Source: Amphibalanus amphitrite
Lineage: Eukaryota > Arthropoda > Thecostraca > Balanomorpha > Balanidae
Reading direction: 5' to 3'
DNA length: 64,000 nt
NCBI RefSeq assembly: GCF_019059575.1
Contig: NW_024883018.1
Coordinates: 62,001 to 126,000 of the forward strand
Shown: positions 57,815-64,000 of the stretch, one piece after another
Position numbering within the stretch: the stretch's first letter is position 1
Layout of the letters: the number at the start of each line of letters is the position of its first letter
Notes under the pieces: model-generated
What the model saw: only the letters and a program-made list of their open reading frames with translations
Databases searched by the model: none
Told to the model about the DNA's origin: nothing
Position numbers and translations under genes: made by a program

Positions 57815-58669
57815 CCTTCGACGGCACAAGGGGGTTGGTACGACCCCCCCTCGCGTTTGGCACCTGATCGAGCTAGAGCTTTGCGGAAAAAAACGAGCGT
57901 GTTGCGCGTGACTAGAGGAAGCCGATGATACCCAATGTTAAGTTAAGGTCTTAGGTCATCGGTTGACCTTCCAGGTCAGGTCAATGACCCAAAAGTTGGG
58001 AAAATCGGGACCTGTTAGAGCATTGTAAAGTGTGGCTGCTAAGGAATTTTTCGGGGTACTGATCACGAATAGCATGCTAGTTTTGATCACAGATGATATC
58101 TTTATGCATTTAAGCCAGGTTTGGTCAGGTTAAGTCAGTTTAACCAGTAGGGGTCCTGCCGGGTATTCGTAGTACCTACGTGTCAACCGCCTCTGACAGC
58201 TTCGTAACATGTTACGAAGCCACCAAAACTACTTCGTAAATGTTCATATGGTTGCCAAATTCGAATTCAGTTCCAAAAACCAACATAGAAACATGTGAAA
58301 CTCGAAAGAGTGAACCGAGGTCACCAAAGGCCATTGACCTGACCTGACCTTCAGGTGACCTTGACATCCACTCTTATGCATGGGAGCAGCATCAAATCAC
58401 ATGTTTGAACGCTTGAAACCGCGAAAAGACGGCAAACGCGCGGCTAATGCGAGCCGACGTACGCCGAATCGCGATTCTGGCCAAACACGGTCTCGAAAAG
58501 TATTCACAGGTCAAAGGTCATTTGGGTCAGGGTCATGATATTTTCAGGGTAGGTGTAAAATTGATCAATGCGAAGCTACTGAAAGTTTCGTCGCGATCAG
58601 CCCCTTTTTACTTGAGTTATTTGCAAAAAACCTAAGGGGTGCATCACCCCCTGTGCCGACAAGGGTTAA
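57815..58669 (+). mobile_element. AGGTCA-rich repeat family, copy 3
   Basis: Collinear with copies 1 and 2 (gatcgagctagagctttgcg, acagatgatatcttt, agcttcgtaacatgttacga, tttgggtcagggtcatga). Its ends differ, reading ccttcgacggcacaaggggg and cccctgtgccgacaagggtt. Confidence 0.75.
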
Positions 58670-61701
<3,032 letters not shown>

Positions 61702-62732
61702 TTATCCCTTGCCGGACCTATTGGTTTTCTACATACGCGCCGGCCGAGGGGGGGGAGGTACGACCCCCCCCCCTCGCCGTTTTGCCCCTGGTGGGGCTAG
61801 CGCGTCGCGGAAAAAACGAGCGTGTGCGCCGCTACAAGACGCAGAGATTGATACCCGATTTTAAGGTCTTAGGCCAACCGGTGACCTCTGAGGTCAGGTC
61901 AAGTGCCCCAGGGTACGGTTCAGTTTTTGGTGAATAACTTTGCAAAAAACGGCCGCAGAGCTGCGATTTTGCAGCATCGTGTTTGCCTCGCTCAGGCGCG
62001 TCGAATGATATACTTTAATGTTTGGGTTAGGTCAACTTAGGGTGTTGACCTCGGGTCACGGTCAGGTCATCGCCCCCAGGTCGCGAAGTTGGTCGAAAGA
62101 GGTCATGTCGCACATCATTCGACTCGGCGGGTCTTCCTGAGTCAATTGGTGGCTTTTCTGACTCGATAGCTCAATTTAATCGGAAGTTATTGACGAAAAA
62201 CTAATTTGACCTTGATGACGTCATAAATGACGTCACGCAAGGTCAACATTGCAAAAGTGACGCATCTAACCTTGCAAGGAGTGCATCAAATCACGATTAT
62301 GTGTGCTTGAGATAGTTGGAGATCGTTCCCGGCGCCAGAATAGCAGTTTTCATTTCATAGCAGCAGTTTTTTTCCCATTGACTTATAATGGTGAGGTCAC
62401 GAAAATGACCTGACCTCATGACCTTTAGGAAAAATCCGAGATATACAAGTTGTGAGACTCGTAATGGATACTAGATCCTGCAAGTTTCATTTCCCTGTGA
62501 AAGCTCCTCCGGCAGTGAGGGCGCGGCGAAGTTGCGACATCTGAAGACCGTGGAGAGGTTCACTTATGACGTCATAGGTCAGTGACCTGACCAGACCCGA
62601 AAATGCAGCTTGTGTCAAAAGATCCGGCTTGAATCAAAGGTCAGGTATGCCAAGTTTCAGCTCTCCCAGCGTGTTCGGAGCTAGCGCGAAAAATTCCTAT
62701 GGGGGCGGCACCCCCTCTGCCGGTGAGGGTTA
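61702..62732 (+). mobile_element. AGGTCA-rich repeat family, diverged copy 4
   Basis: Begins ttatcccttgccggacc and ends gccggtgagggttaa. It carries the G-run/C-run hairpin at 61749-61774, aaaaaacgagcgtgtg shared with the other copies, and AGGTCA/TGACCT and TGACGTCAT words throughout. Part also matches 39590-40130. Confidence 0.65.
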
Positions 62733-62914
62733 AAATTTCAAAAATGGGGTATTACCTAAGCATCTGTGCTACTCAAACTGATAGCTTTTAAGATACACAC
62801 CGAACCTAACTTGACCAAAGCTGCACCTAATTTGGCCAAATCCGCACCTAATGCAGGGGCGGATCCAAGGGGGGGTCACATGGGTCATGGCCCCCCCCCC
62901 TTGAGGCCCGGGGG

Positions 62915-64000
62915 CCCAAAGACCTGCCAGGGGCACCACCGGCCGATCAGGGGAATCACAGTCCTGACAGGGGCACCACAGGACCGCCAGGGGCACCACA
63001 GGCCTAGCAGGGACACCACGGGCCTGGTGCCCCTGGGCCCTGACAGGACTGTAACGCCCCTGACAAGCCTGAAGTGTCCCCGGCAGGCACGTGGTGCCCC
63101 TGACAGGCCTGAGGCGCCCCTGCAAGGCCGGTGGTGCCCCTGGCAGGCCTGTGGTGTCCATGGCAGGCCTGTGGTGCCATTGCTAGGCCTCTGGTGCCCC
63201 TGACAGGCTTGTAATGCCCCTGGAAGGACTGTGGTGCCCCTGGGCCCTGACAAGCCTGAGGTGCCCCTGACAGGCGAGTGGTGCCCTTGCTAGGCCTGTG
63301 GTGCCCCTGGCAGGCCTCTGGTGCCCCTGACAGGCTTGCGGTGCCCTTGGAAGGACTGTGGTGTCCCTGGGCCCTGACAAGCCTGAGGTGCCCCTGACAG
63401 GCCCGTGGTGCCCTTGTTAGGCCTGTGGTGCCCCTGGCAGGCCTCTGGTGCCCTTGCTAGGCCGCTTGTGCCCCTGGCAGGCCTCTGGTGCCCTTGCTAG
63501 GCCACTGGTACCCCTGCGCCCGGAGAGGACTGGTGCCCCTGAAGAGCTGAAGTGCCCCTCGGCAGGCCCGTGGTGCCCCTGACAGGCCCAAGGTGCCCCT
63601 GCGAGGCCGGTGGTGCCCCTGGCAGACCTCTGGTGCCTCTGGCAGGTCTGTGGTGCCCCTGGCAGGTCTGTGGCGCCCCTGGCAGACCTGTGTTGACTGG
63701 TGCCCCTGCTAGGTCGCTGGTGCCCCTCACAGACCTGTGGTGCCCCTGGGCCTTGACAAGCCTGAGATGCATGGCTATGACAGGCTCGTGGTGCCCCTGA
63801 TAGACCAGTGGTGCCCTTGCTAGGCCTGTAGTGCCCCTGGCAGGCCTCTGGTGCCCCTGCTACCCCTGCGCCCGGAGAGGACTATGGTGCCCCTGAAAAG
63901 CCTGAAGTGCCTCTCGACAGGCCCGTGGTGCCCCTGGGCCCTGACAGGCCCAAGTTACCCCTGCGAGGTCGGTGGTGCTCCTGGCAGGCCTCTGGTGCCC
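62915..64000. repeat. GC-rich minisatellite of about 20-bp GTGCCCCTGACAGGCCTG-like units, running off the window
   Basis: More than 40 tandem variants of gtgcccctgRcaggcctg, with occasional longer inserts (gtgcccctgggccctgacaa, cccctgcgcccggagaggac) that form a higher-order pattern from about 63235 onward. No boundary is seen on the right. Open frames in both strands come from the 3n periodicity of parts of the repeat. Confidence 0.92.

Noticed and set aside
62766-63800. Several 65-145 aa ORFs in the terminal repeat
   Set aside because: Produced by the tandem GTGCCCCTG units; no protein-like composition.

Overview
The window is animal nuclear DNA. Genes are split into many short exons with GT-AG introns, exons are GC-rich, and AT-richer DNA between them is packed with DNA transposons, foldback repeats and minisatellites. 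Encoded proteins (Crag/DENND4, sorbitol dehydrogenase, MKK7/hemipterous, an IGHMBP2/SMUBP2-type helicase) and a BEL/Pao-like gag suggest an arthropod, possibly a crustacean; that placement is inference.

Layout. 1-806 (-): N-terminal part of a retrotransposon gag-like ORF running off the left edge. 2064-22449 (+): a complete 33-exon gene for a DENND4/Crag Rab guanine-nucleotide exchange factor, modelled at 1733 aa with every exon phase consistent. 24772-27622 (-): a 7-exon zinc-dependent sorbitol dehydrogenase (350 aa), convergent with Crag. 28847-38838 (-): a 9-exon MAP kinase kinase 7 gene (481 aa in the preferred model), with a poly(A) signal just upstream of the sorbitol dehydrogenase promoter region. 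40.3-48.0 kb: repeats, including a TIR element, an 8-bp-TSD hAT MITE and a 4.5-kb CACTG-ended element. 48787-51090 (-): an intronless SF1 helicase CDS. 51.7-64.0 kb: nested TIR elements, large interleaved inverted repeats, AGGTCA-rich repeat copies and two minisatellites, with no convincing further gene.

Most striking observation: in the two longest genes, tandem duplications repeatedly lie exactly across exon-intron junctions. The last bases of an exon plus its donor, or a polypyrimidine tract/AG plus the first bases of an exon, are present in 2 to 7 copies. I see this at about a dozen junctions, on both strands and in unrelated genes. Many copies keep an apparently usable splice site, giving arrays of competing donors or acceptors, some leading to immediate stop codons. 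The known proteins link to vesicle traffic (Crag as Rab10/Rab11-family exchange factor), polyol metabolism and JNK signalling; nothing suggests that they form one pathway.
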